Part shown: piece by piece, positions 15,306 to 22,141 of the stretch
Position numbering within the stretch: position 1 is the first letter of the stretch
Layout: each line of letters opens with the position of its first letter
Assembly: GCA_964530165.1 (NCBI GenBank)
Contig: CAZGYE010000063.1
Coordinates: 1-22,141, forward strand
Length of the DNA: 22,141 bases
Direction of reading: 5' to 3'
Source: CAZGYE01 sp964530165
Lineage (GTDB): Bacteria; Planctomycetota; Planctomycetia; Planctomycetales; Planctomycetaceae
The notes under the pieces: generated by a model
The model's input: only the letters and a program-made list of their open reading frames with translations
The model's database searches: none
What the model was told of the DNA's origin: nothing
Made by a program: the position numbers and the translations under genes

Positions 15306-16109
15306 ATGATTCTTTCCTGGCTGCGACAACGACGGCGGAAGGAGCTGCTCGCTCGGCCGTTTCCGGCCGAGTGGACAGAGACGCTCCAGCAAAACGTCGC
15401 GCTCTACCACTGGTTGAGTGTTGAGGAGCAGGCGAGACTACGAGAGCGGATACAGGTCTTCGTCGCAGAGAAGTATTGGGAAGGCTGTCAGGGACTCGAT
15501 ATCACCGACGAGATCAAAGTCACCATTGCCGGGCAGGCGTGCTTGCTGGTGTTGGGTTTCGACGGTGAGTACTTCGATCGGCTGCTGACGGTGCTTGTTT
15601 ATCCGGGTGAGTATTTCGCCACGGAGACCACGCTCGGTCCCGGCGGCGTGGTGACCGAAACGACCGATGCACGGCTCGGTGAAACCTGGCATCGCGGTCC
15701 GGTGATCCTCTCTTGGCCGAGCGTCCTGGCCGGCGGACGCGCGCCGGACGACGGCGAGAATGTCGTGCTGCACGAGTTCGCGCATTACCTGGACATGCAG
15801 GATTACGGCTTCGACGGCACCCCGCCGTTGGAAGACCTGGCTCAATACCAAAACTGGCAGGAAGTGATGACCGCCGAGTACAATCAATTGGTGCGGCACT
15901 CGCGTACGGGCCGTCCGACGTTGCTCGATCACTACGGCGCCAAGAACGAAGCCGAGTTCTTTGCCGTGGCCACCGAGCACTTCTTCGAGCAGCCGGTCGA
16001 AATGGGAACGCTGCACCCGCGGTTGTACGAGACGCTCCGCTTGTTCTATCACCAAGACCCGGCCGCCTGGTTCTCGCGGGAGTCCGATAATCGGTCAACC
16101 TCCCAGTGA
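15306..16109 (+). CDS. mtfA: MtfA-family zinc metallopeptidase (peptidase M90)
   Basis: A 267-residue protein of the MtfA (Mlc titration factor A) family. These are cytosolic zinc aminopeptidases; in E. coli MtfA binds the repressor Mlc and influences glucose PTS expression. The zinc motif HEFAH (156-160) is followed by YLDMQDYGFDGTPPL, and the distal glutamate is probably E217 in NEAEFFAVATEHFF. The N-terminal KELLARPFPAEW segment and VTIAGQACLLVLG are also family-typical. The length matches the E. coli protein. There is no Shine-Dalgarno: the ATG comes 13 nt after a REPIN-like repeat, and a second copy begins 14 nt after the stop. Its place between divergent glpK and glpD suggests, but does not prove, a link to carbon regulation; no Mlc homologue is visible here. 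Confidence 0.9.
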   Translation: MILSWLRQRRRKELLARPFPAEWTETLQQNVALYHWLSVEEQARLRERIQVFVAEKYWEGCQGLDITDEIKVTIAGQACLLVLGFDGEYFDRLLTVLVYPGEYFATETTLGPGGVVTETTDARLGETWHRGPVILSWPSVLAGGRAPDDGENVVLHEFAHYLDMQDYGFDGTPPLEDLAQYQNWQEVMTAEYNQLVRHSRTGRPTLLDHYGAKNEAEFFAVATEHFFEQPVEMGTLHPRLYETLRLFYHQDPAAWFSRESDNRSTSQ

Positions 16110-16123
16110 CCAGCCCGGGAGAG

Positions 16124-16213
16124 TGTGGGGCAGGCTTCCCAGCCTGCCGCCAATAGGCGGGACGCCGGGTATTCCATTCTTGTCCGCCGGCAGGCTGGAA
16201 AGCCTGCCCCACC
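16124..16213. repeat. REPIN-like inverted repeat, copy B (downstream of mtfA)
   Basis: 26-nt arms at 16124-16149 and 16188-16213 surround a 38-nt spacer. The arms match copy A except for one base in the left hairpin loop (TTCC to TCCC) and the final outer base on the right. The spacer is unrelated to that of copy A. It starts 14 nt after the mtfA stop and ends 84 nt before glpD. Confidence 0.85.
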
Positions 16214-16244
16214 AGGCATTGATGGTGATTCGATCACAATGGGC

Positions 16245-16253
16245 TGCTACAAT
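16245..16253 (+). promoter_or_regulatory. Candidate extended -10 promoter of glpD
   Basis: TGCTACAAT is an extended -10 match (TG, one base, TACAAT) 44 nt upstream of the glpD ATG, just outside repeat copy B. No good -35 box lies at the normal distance, which extended -10 promoters tolerate. Confidence 0.3.
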
Positions 16254-16297
16254 CCGCCGGCCGATTCAGATTCGGTGGAAATCTTGCGACACTCGTC

Positions 16298-18034
16298 ATG
16301 GACGCAGACGAAAAACGAAACGTGTTGATTCTCGGGGCGGGGATCAACGGTTGTGCGCTGGCCCGCGAGTTGGCGCTGAACGGCGTGGGCGTTTGGCTGG
16401 TCGACGCGAACGACATCGCGTTCGGCGCGACGTCTCGGTCGTCACGGCTGGTTCACGGCGGGCTGCGCTATTTGGAATACGCCGACATCGGCCTCGTGCG
16501 GCAATCGCTCAGGGAGCGGGCCCGATTGTTGCGGCTGGCGCCGCAGTTTGTCGAGCCGATACAACTGTACATACCAATCCGCCAGCGAACCGGCGGGCTG
16601 GTGCGCTCAGTCTTTCGGTTTTTGGGCGGCAGCCGTTCTCGTCTGCTGCACTGGCTCTGTTCACCGTTTCCAGGCGGGTCGGATCGGGGACTATGGATCG
16701 TCCGGATCGGTCTCTGGGCCTACGACCGTTTGGCCGGTGACGAGAGGATGTCCCGCCATCATGTTTCTCGCGTCACGTCAACGTCGGTTCCCAAGGTAGA
16801 CGCCGCAAAGTACCGCTGGCTCTGCGCCTACACCGATGCACAGATGCGTTACCCGGAACGGTTCGTCATCGCACTGCTGGAAGACGCTCGGCAGCTCGCA
16901 CAGCAGAACGAAACCGATTTTTGCGTGTGGACGCACCATCGCGTCACGCTTCGCGGTGACACAGCGGAGATTCGGCGCAGCAGCGGGAAGGGAGCCATTC
17001 AGGAGTTGAAGCCATCCGTGGTCGTCAATGCGACGGGTGCCTGGGGCGATCTAACACTGAGCGAATGTCACGTCGCATCCGAGCGGCTCTTCGGCGGAAC
17101 CAAAGGGAGTCACTTTGTTACGCACAGCAAACGGCTCCGTCAAATGCTGGGAGACGCAGGCGTGTATGCCGAGGCGTCCGACAGCCGGCTGGTCTTCTTG
17201 CTGCCGTTTGGAGAGGGTGTTCTAGTCGGCAGCACGGACGAGAAATTCGACGATCGGCCCGAGCATGCCGTCGCCAGGCAGCACGAAGTGGACTACCTGA
17301 TCGAGATGGTCAATGCGTTGTTCCCCACCATCGGTTTGACTGCGGCCGACGACGCCATGCACTACAGTGGGGTCCGTCCGCTGCCGCACGTTTCCGGTGG
17401 AACGCCCGCGGCAATTCCCCGCGGTCACCGGATTGTCACGCACGAGACGAAAGACGTGCCTGTCTTCACGCTGGTCGGCGGCAAATTGACCACGTGTCGG
17501 GCGCTGGCTGAGGAAGCGGCCGACAAGATACTGGACGTCTTGAACATCCAGCGGACCGCCGGCTCTCGCGAGCGGATCATTCCCGGCGGCGACGCGTACC
17601 CGACGACGCCGGAAGCGCTTCGCCAGCAATGGGAACGCCTCGCCGGGCGGTTTGATTTCAGCGTCGCACAGGTCCGCGCAGTCTGGTCCTTGTGCGGGAA
17701 TCGGGCCGAGACGATATTGCGTGAGATCCCCGGCGAGACCACGGAGAACCTTTCCGGAACGGATCTCCCGATTGCCTATGTCCGCTGGGTCATCAGGCAC
17801 GAATGGGTGATGACGCTCGACGATCTGGTCGAACGGCGATTGATGCTTGTTTACGATCCTGCGTTGTCCCAAGAGTGCCTGCACGAGTTGGCGGGTTGTC
17901 TGGTCGAGTCGAACCGCCTCGTCGCCTCACAACTCGATGCCGCCGTGGAAACCACCCTCGATCGTCTGCGGAAGCACTATGGCAAGCGGCTGGCCGGCAG
18001 TGCGGTCTTTTTTCGGGAAAAGTTCGACACATAA
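16298..18034 (+). CDS. glpD: FAD-dependent glycerol-3-phosphate dehydrogenase
   Basis: A 578-residue flavoprotein that oxidises sn-glycerol-3-phosphate to dihydroxyacetone phosphate and passes electrons to the quinone pool at the membrane. The FAD dinucleotide-binding motif GAGINGCALAREL (13-25) is followed by the family signature ATSRSSRLVHGGLRYLE (44-60). Later motifs are VVNATGAWGD, FLLPFGEGVLVGSTDEK, YSGVRPLP and the C-terminal FAD contact LVGGKLTTCRALAEEAAD. The C-terminal helical domain (from about residue 440) is complete. No Shine-Dalgarno is evident; the start is chosen from the family N-terminus. glpK lies divergently on the other side of mtfA, so the two steps from glycerol to dihydroxyacetone phosphate are encoded within about 4.5 kb. 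Confidence 0.94.
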   Translation: MDADEKRNVLILGAGINGCALARELALNGVGVWLVDANDIAFGATSRSSRLVHGGLRYLEYADIGLVRQSLRERARLLRLAPQFVEPIQLYIPIRQRTGGLVRSVFRFLGGSRSRLLHWLCSPFPGGSDRGLWIVRIGLWAYDRLAGDERMSRHHVSRVTSTSVPKVDAAKYRWLCAYTDAQMRYPERFVIALLEDARQLAQQNETDFCVWTHHRVTLRGDTAEIRRSSGKGAIQELKPSVVVNATGAWGDLTLSECHVASERLFGGTKGSHFVTHSKRLRQMLGDAGVYAEASDSRLVFLLPFGEGVLVGSTDEKFDDRPEHAVARQHEVDYLIEMVNALFPTIGLTAADDAMHYSGVRPLPHVSGGTPAAIPRGHRIVTHETKDVPVFTLVGGKLTTCRALAEEAADKILDVLNIQRTAGSRERIIPGGDAYPTTPEALRQQWERLAGRFDFSVAQVRAVWSLCGNRAETILREIPGETTENLSGTDLPIAYVRWVIRHEWVMTLDDLVERRLMLVYDPALSQECLHELAGCLVESNRLVASQLDAAVETTLDRLRKHYGKRLAGSAVFFREKFDT

Positions 18035-18046
18035 CTCATTTTTTGT

Positions 18047-18075
18047 TTGACGATCGGTACCGAGCTGACTAAATT
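18047..18075 (+). promoter_or_regulatory. Candidate promoter of the small BON-like gene
   Basis: TTGACG (18047-18052) and TAAATT (18070-18075) are separated by exactly 17 nt in an AT-rich patch right after glpD. If used, the transcript would have a leader of about 195 nt before the ATG at 18276. The -35 matches five of six positions and the -10 four of six. Confidence 0.4.
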
Positions 18076-18275
18076 ACAATGTCTCATCCGTGTCGATTGA
18101 CACCGTCTATTTTATTATTCACACCGGTTACCGTGAAGGGCATGCCCGAAAGTTACGCCAACCGTTTGAGTTGGGCGCGTCATGGCGTTGGAATGTTGCT
18201 TACAGGCTGAGGAATCGTGGTGGACGATCGAGACAACAGGTACGCGGTCTAGCTTATGGATCACGGAGGAAACTG

Positions 18276-18506
18276 ATGAATTTGCAGACATGTTTGGAGT
18301 CACCTCACTCAGTGGTGGAACGCATCGAACGATATGTGCAGAATCGCACCGGTGGGATGATTCGTGATTTACGCGTTGAAGTCCTGGACAGAGAGGTTCT
18401 TATCACTGGGCGCACGTCGACTTACTACAACAAACAGTTGGCGACGCACGCGGTGCTGGCAGTCTTCGATGACGTTACGCTGAACAACGAAATCGAAGTC
18501 TATTGA
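18276..18506 (+). CDS. Small BON-domain-like protein
   Basis: A 76-residue protein beginning MNLQTCLESPHSVVERIERYVQNRTGG. It resembles a single BON-type alpha-beta unit: an N-terminal helix, then IRDLRVEVLDREVLITGRTSTYYNKQLATHAVL, where the strand-GR-strand-helix pattern is that of BON repeats, and a last strand, LNNEIEVY. BON domains usually bind phospholipid surfaces or other proteins. There is no signal peptide or membrane segment, so cytoplasmic placement is expected. Upstream in-frame codons reach back to 18090, but GGAGGA 5 nt before ATG 18276 fixes the start. It ends tail-to-tail with plsY, overlapping it by 7 nt. It probably has its own promoter after glpD. The role is unknown. Confidence 0.75.
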   Translation: MNLQTCLESPHSVVERIERYVQNRTGGMIRDLRVEVLDREVLITGRTSTYYNKQLATHAVLAVFDDVTLNNEIEVY

Positions 18507-19171
18507 GAATCCCGATTGTCGCCGTCCCGTGACCGCCAACGAAACCGCGGTTCTTCGCCGCGTAGCAGCCGTGCAAGATTTCCCCTATGCCGGTAGACGA
18601 TCAGCAGCGGAATGGCCAGGCTGAAAGTAGCCAGGCTCCAGTTCTCCGCTGAGAATGGATCGGGCTGCATCAGCACCATTTGACACGCTGCAAAAGCCAT
18701 GGCGGCGAGCAGCGAGCCGAGCGAAACGATCCGGAAGGCAAGCAGGCAGACGGCAAAAACCGCGATCGCCGCCAACGTGGCCCGGGGTGCCAGCACGCAA
18801 ACCACTCCCAGGGCCGTCGCCACCCCTTTCCCGCCGCGCAACCCGAGCCAGCAAGGGAACACATGTCCCAAAATCGCCGCCACCCCGCAAGCGACCTTCA
18901 GGTGGTTGTACTCTGGACTTTCAGCGGCCCACGCCACCAATGGCGGCAGTAGCAACACCGGCAGCAGGCCTTTCAAGCAATCCAGGAGCAAAACGAGCAC
19001 GCCCCACTTGACGCCGAGGACGCGAATCACATTCGTCGCCCCGATGTTACCGCTCCCGTGCTGGCGAATATCCTTGCCGGCCACGGTCTTTGCCGTCAGA
19101 TATCCGAACGGCAGCGAACCGACGGCATACGCGGCGACGCAAACGATCAGACCGGCAGTGGTGCTGTCCAT
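18500..19171 (-). CDS. plsY: Glycerol-3-phosphate acyltransferase PlsY
   Basis: A 223-residue integral membrane enzyme that transfers an acyl group from acyl-phosphate to sn-glycerol-3-phosphate, the first step of phosphatidate synthesis. The PlsY motifs are in order: GSLPFGYLTAK (18-28), GSGNIGATNV (39-48), GHVFPCWLGLRGGKGVAT (102-119) and YRHRGNLARLLRGEE (193-207). Hydrophobic stretches at about 5-25, 55-80, 93-108, 125-165 and 180-194 fit a five-helix protein. The C-terminal tail (RFRWRSRDGDNRDSQ) is a short hydrophilic extension. The start at 19171 gives the canonical N-terminus. It lies 17 nt downstream of the URO-D-like gene on the same strand, so co-transcription is plausible. Its substrate is the product of GlpK. 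Confidence 0.94.
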   Translation of the reverse strand: MDSTTAGLIVCVAAYAVGSLPFGYLTAKTVAGKDIRQHGSGNIGATNVIRVLGVKWGVLVLLLDCLKGLLPVLLLPPLVAWAAESPEYNHLKVACGVAAILGHVFPCWLGLRGGKGVATALGVVCVLAPRATLAAIAVFAVCLLAFRIVSLGSLLAAMAFAACQMVLMQPDPFSAENWSLATFSLAIPLLIVYRHRGNLARLLRGEEPRFRWRSRDGDNRDSQ

Positions 19172-19188
19172 GGATGGCGTCCCGCCGT

Positions 19189-20424
19189 TTAGGCGAGTTG
19201 TCCGAATTCGTAGGCGGCCTCGAACATCGTTTCGACGTTCTCGACGGGGACGTCCTGCTGGATGTTGTGCACCTGAGTGAACACGAAGCCGCCCGGAGTG
19301 GACGTGAACACCTCGATATTGTGCCGGACGTGTTCGCGGATCTCCTCGCGTGTGCCCCACGGCAGCACTTTCTGCGTATCGCATCCGCCGCCCCAGAAGA
19401 CGATCTTGCCGCCGAAGTCCTTCATCAGGCGTTCGGGTTCCATGTTCGCGGCGGCGATCTGCACGGGATTCAAGATGTCGATGCCGGCGTCGATCCATTC
19501 GGGAATGTAGCGGTAAATCGACCCGCAGGAGTGCAGATAGGTTTTCCAGCCGGTGTGCGTGTGCACCCAATCGCACACGCGTTCGTAGTGGGGCTTGACC
19601 ATCTCCCGGAAAAGATCCGCCGAGAGCAGCTCGCCCCGCTGTGTTCCCGCGTCGTCGGAGGCCACCCCCCAGGCGAAACAACGATCGCCGATGGCCTGAT
19701 GGTAAAGCGCCATCTGTTTGATGGTCGCGTCGACAAAACGTCCCATCATTTCGTGGGCCGTCTCTTTTTCCGTCATCAACATGCAGAGCCATTCATCCAG
19801 CGATCCCTGGGTGATGTTGTCGGAGAGCAGCGCGCTGAGCCCCAGCATGGAAATGCTGGCCCCCCAGCCCAGAAGCGCCTTGTCCGTGTTTTCATAGAAG
19901 AACCGGCTGTGCTCGGCAAACTCGTCCAGCACTTCGTCGGGGACCGTATCGGACGGGTGAAACGCGTCGGGGTCGATCCGCGTGCCGGCCATGGTGGGAC
20001 GAACGAAGTCGAAGTAGTACCCGTCCTTCGGCATGCGAGCCGGGTCGCTGCCGCCATGGCCCTGCAGAATCCAGCTTCCGTCCTCTCTCTCTTCGATTTC
20101 GGTGCCGGGCGGAAAGTAAACGTCCAGCCCGCAAAACAGGGTCTTGCGCACGCCCTCGGAGGCCTCCTGCCGGGCCCACCCGGCCGTCATCGGCTCCAGA
20201 GGCAAAACGTCCACGTGCAGACGCTCAATGACCTCCAACTCCAACTCTGCGAGAATCTGCATACTGTCGTGGACCCGCGTGGGCGTGTCGATCCCCATGC
20301 GTTTTTTCAACTGGTCGTAAACGACCGCGTTGATGCCCGACGCACGGATGCCCCCCAAATCGATGGGCACCCGGTCCGGAGTCTCAAAGTTGACCGCCTT
20401 CAGCACTCGTTCGCGTGAGTTCAT
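19189..20424 (-). CDS. URO-D-superfamily protein, possible zinc/corrinoid methyltransferase type
   Basis: A 411-residue protein of the uroporphyrinogen decarboxylase superfamily (TIM barrel). It starts MNSRERVLKAVNFETPDRVPIDLGG, typical of the non-heme branch. True HemE is about 350 residues and does not carry the zinc ligands of the methyltransferases. Here a His-x-Cys pair (H298, C300 in YLHSCGSIYRYIP) and a later Cys (C348 in FWGGGCDTQ) match the zinc-binding pattern of MtaA/CmuA-type methyltransferases, which move methyl groups between corrinoid proteins and thiols. No corrinoid protein is encoded nearby, so the substrate is open. AAGAGG lies 8 nt before the ATG. plsY follows after 17 nt; a Tat Gfo/Idh gene is divergent upstream. 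Methyltransferase function is inferred from ligands only. Confidence 0.82.
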   Translation of the reverse strand: MNSRERVLKAVNFETPDRVPIDLGGIRASGINAVVYDQLKKRMGIDTPTRVHDSMQILAELELEVIERLHVDVLPLEPMTAGWARQEASEGVRKTLFCGLDVYFPPGTEIEEREDGSWILQGHGGSDPARMPKDGYYFDFVRPTMAGTRIDPDAFHPSDTVPDEVLDEFAEHSRFFYENTDKALLGWGASISMLGLSALLSDNITQGSLDEWLCMLMTEKETAHEMMGRFVDATIKQMALYHQAIGDRCFAWGVASDDAGTQRGELLSADLFREMVKPHYERVCDWVHTHTGWKTYLHSCGSIYRYIPEWIDAGIDILNPVQIAAANMEPERLMKDFGGKIVFWGGGCDTQKVLPWGTREEIREHVRHNIEVFTSTPGGFVFTQVHNIQQDVPVENVETMFEAAYEFGQLA

Positions 20425-20656
20425 GGTTGCAACCTCTTGACGTCCGCGCTTTCATGGATGAGAAACGCCGCAGGATTCCATGTGTTGTAAGCATTCGACG
20501 TTTCCTTGACCAGCAAGACGGTCGACCTCTTGTGAGTACAGACCGTTGATGGTTTCGCTCATCGTGGGTAACGTAAAGATTGTACGCGGCGAAGAGGGCC
20601 GCCACAAACTCTTTCCGGAGATGAGATTTTCGTCCACGCATTGGGGGAACACAAGA

Positions 20657-21979
20657 ATGGACATTTCGCAGCAGGTCTCTCGGCGGCGTTTCGTCACACA
20701 CAGTTTCGCACTGGCGGCCGGCGGCATTGCGGCCCCCACGATTATTCCGTCGGGCGTCCTGGCCGCACCGGGCCGGCCCGGCGCCAACGACCGCATCGGA
20801 GTGGGCTACATCGGCGCCGGTCGCCGGGCCAACCAACTGATGGGTCTGCCGCCGGAAGGCCGGATTGTGGCAGCGGCCGATTTCGACATGAGACGCGCCG
20901 AAGCGGTGGCCGCCAGGCGAAAATGCCGGGCCTACCACGACTACCGCGAGATGCTCGAATCGAAGGACATCGACGCGGTGTTCGTGGCCACACCCGACCA
21001 CTGGCACGTGTTGTCGAGCATCCACGCGTGTCAGGCCGGCAAAGACGTCTACCTGGAAAAGCCGCTCTCGCTAACCATCCGCGAAGGCCGCATCCTGGTC
21101 GACACGGTGCGGAAATATGGGCGTGTGCTGCAAACCGGCAGCCAGCGGCGTTCCATGACCGGTCACCGCAAGGGCTGCGAGCTTGTGCGCAACGGACTGG
21201 CCGGCAAAATTCACACGGTCATCATCCAGAACTATCCCAGCCCGTGGGAGAGCAACCTGCCCGCACAGGCTGTGCCCGAAGCACTCAATTGGAACGCCTG
21301 GTGCGGGATGACCGAACCGGTGCCCTACCATGCCGACATTTTCATCCAGCGCTCGAATCCCGGTTGGATCTCCTTTCGGCCCTATTCCGGCGGCGAGATG
21401 ACCGGCACGGGGGCGCACGGGTTTGACCAGATCCAGTGGGCGCTGGACATGGACCACACCGGCCCAGTCGAAATCTGGACGGAAGGCGGCAAGCTCCAGC
21501 CGGTGGTCTACAGCAAGTCGGAAAGCCGCGCACGCGGCAACAGGCTTTGCAGTCAGGGACGTCGGGTCCGCATGCGCTATGCCAACGGCATCACCATCCG
21601 CTTGGAGAACAACGGTCCCGGCGCCGGCGGAGAGTTCATCGGAGACCTGGGGAAGATCCGGATCGGCAACAACGTCGTCACGAGCAATCCTGTGGAACTG
21701 GCCAAGACGCCGCCGGAAAGCCTGAAGTTCCGCCTGCCGGCGATCAACAACCACATCCAGAACTGGTTCGACTCGATCAAGTCGCGCGAGAAGCCGATCG
21801 CCGACGTCGAGATCGGTCACCGCTCGGCCGTGCTGTGCCATCTCGGTAACATCGCCCGCTGGGTCGGCCACAGGCTCCGCTGGGACCCGGAAAAGGAAAA
21901 CTTCCCCGGCGACGACGAGGCCAACAGCTACCTGAACCGCCCGCGACGCACACCGTACGAGTTGCCCAGCCCGGTCTAG
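20657..21979 (+). CDS. Tat-exported Gfo/Idh/MocA family oxidoreductase 2
   Basis: A 440-residue relative of the oxidoreductase at 3490-4848. A twin-arginine signal (SRRRFVTHSFALAAGG, 8-23) is followed by the shared IPSGVLAAPG segment, so Tat export is likely. The Rossmann motif is GYIGAGRRA (50-58), then TPDHWH (112-117) and the catalytic-lysine motif EKP (134-136). In the substrate domain the usual GG-xxx-D-x-G-x-H motif reads GGEMTGTGAHGFDQIQWAL: His254 is kept but the Asp is Gly250, so this is a distinct subfamily whose catalysis may differ. GGGGGA lies 8 nt before ATG 20657, which also gives the canonical Tat N-terminus. It is divergent from the URO-D-like gene and ends just before an inverted repeat. 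The substrate is unknown. Confidence 0.9.
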   Translation: MDISQQVSRRRFVTHSFALAAGGIAAPTIIPSGVLAAPGRPGANDRIGVGYIGAGRRANQLMGLPPEGRIVAAADFDMRRAEAVAARRKCRAYHDYREMLESKDIDAVFVATPDHWHVLSSIHACQAGKDVYLEKPLSLTIREGRILVDTVRKYGRVLQTGSQRRSMTGHRKGCELVRNGLAGKIHTVIIQNYPSPWESNLPAQAVPEALNWNAWCGMTEPVPYHADIFIQRSNPGWISFRPYSGGEMTGTGAHGFDQIQWALDMDHTGPVEIWTEGGKLQPVVYSKSESRARGNRLCSQGRRVRMRYANGITIRLENNGPGAGGEFIGDLGKIRIGNNVVTSNPVELAKTPPESLKFRLPAINNHIQNWFDSIKSREKPIADVEIGHRSAVLCHLGNIARWVGHRLRWDPEKENFPGDDEANSYLNRPRRTPYELPSPV

Positions 21980-21994
21980 CACATTGTCAAGCAC

Positions 21995-22058
21995 GTAGGG
22001 TGTGTGAAACACACCTTGACGTGGACACATAGAGTTCGGTGTGTTTCACACACCCTAC
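21995..22058. repeat. REPIN-like inverted repeat, GTGTG-AAA-CACAC family
   Basis: Two perfectly reverse-complementary 21-nt arms (21995-22015 and 22038-22058) flank a 22-nt spacer. Each arm contains GGTGTGTGAAACACACC, itself a hairpin with a 7-bp stem and 3-nt loop. It lies 15 nt after the stop of oxidoreductase 2. A single arm of the same family occurs at 7222-7240. The sequence is unrelated to the GGCAGGC family around mtfA. Confidence 0.82.
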
Positions 22059-22141
22059 CCCTCAAAGACCTTCAAAGCAGCGGGCTTTCTAGCCCAAGTT
22101 GATCAGTTGCTGCCGCGAAACCCCTTGTTCTGCCGGGCGGG

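Noticed and set aside
13450..15309. Long plus-strand open frame (619 codons) opposite glpK
   Set aside because: It is antisense to a complete, motif-rich glycerol kinase. The translation is rich in Arg, Gln, His and Asp with no recognisable domain, as expected from GC-rich codon bias on the other strand.
18500..19792. Long upstream extension of plsY on the minus strand
   Set aside because: The in-frame extension runs through the URO-D-like gene. PlsY begins naturally at 19171, with its first membrane helix directly after.
19090..20418. Plus-strand open frame (442 codons) opposite the URO-D-like gene
   Set aside because: It is a shadow of a gene with conserved zinc-ligand motifs and a good start site.
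20518..20546. Inverted repeat ACGGTC/GACCGT as an operator in the divergent region before oxidoreductase 2
   Set aside because: Six-base arms with a 17-nt gap are expected often by chance in GC-rich DNA, and no regulator gene lies nearby.
22072..22098. GGGCTTTCTAGCCC hairpin near the window end as a terminator
   Set aside because: The stem is short, no T-tract follows, and there is no adjacent gene to assign it to.

Overview
The window looks like a chromosomal segment of a GC-rich planctomycete, probably of the Pirellulales or a near relative. This is inference from gene content: two Gfo/Idh/MocA oxidoreductases with Tat signals, a TIM-barrel sugar isomerase, a Tat-exported TIM-barrel protein, a HEAT-repeat protein, a macroglobulin-TPR protein, a pectate-lyase-like beta-helix protein, a very small BON-like protein, many genes lacking a clear Shine-Dalgarno, and dispersed REP-like palindromes between genes. 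No rRNA, tRNA, CRISPR array, insertion sequence or phage gene was seen. Nearly every gene appears intact; only the first is cut, by the window edge.

Layout. 1-2411 (+) is the end of an alpha-2-macroglobulin-like protein with a TPR extension. It converges on a sugar phosphate isomerase/epimerase (2438-3310, -). Divergent from that is a rightward run: Gfo/Idh oxidoreductase 1 (3490-4848), HEAT-repeat protein (4918-5475), nitroreductase (5527-6162), Tat TIM-barrel protein (6260-7225) and a secreted pectate-lyase-like protein (7263-8330). This last gene converges within 7 bp on a winged-helix AAA+ ATPase (8338-9975, -). A 421-bp gap with a twin hairpin follows. Then comes a tight pair: an SDR sugar dehydrogenase-like enzyme (10397-11164) and a YjhG/YagF-type xylonate dehydratase (11182-13173).

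The right half has a glycerol-3-phosphate theme. glpK (13516-15006, -) and glpD (16298-18034, +) are divergent and separated by mtfA (15306-16109, +), which is bracketed closely by two copies of one inverted repeat. A small BON-like gene (18276-18506, +) ends tail-to-tail, overlapping by 7 nt, with plsY (18500-19171, -). plsY lies 17 nt downstream of a URO-D-superfamily protein carrying methyltransferase-type zinc ligands (19189-20424, -). Divergent from that is Gfo/Idh oxidoreductase 2 (20657-21979, +), followed by a second class of inverted repeat.

Functionally, the window suggests a heterotrophic, polysaccharide-degrading lifestyle. A secreted beta-helix lyase, Tat-exported sugar oxidoreductases and an isomerase would act on sugars or their derivatives. 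The SDR and YjhG pair would oxidise a free sugar to an aldonate and dehydrate it without phosphorylation. GlpK and GlpD would route glycerol to dihydroxyacetone phosphate, while PlsY would use the same glycerol-3-phosphate for phospholipid synthesis. The most distinctive non-coding features are at least four kinds of palindromic intergenic element. No complete, clearly new multi-gene system could be demonstrated from sequence alone.
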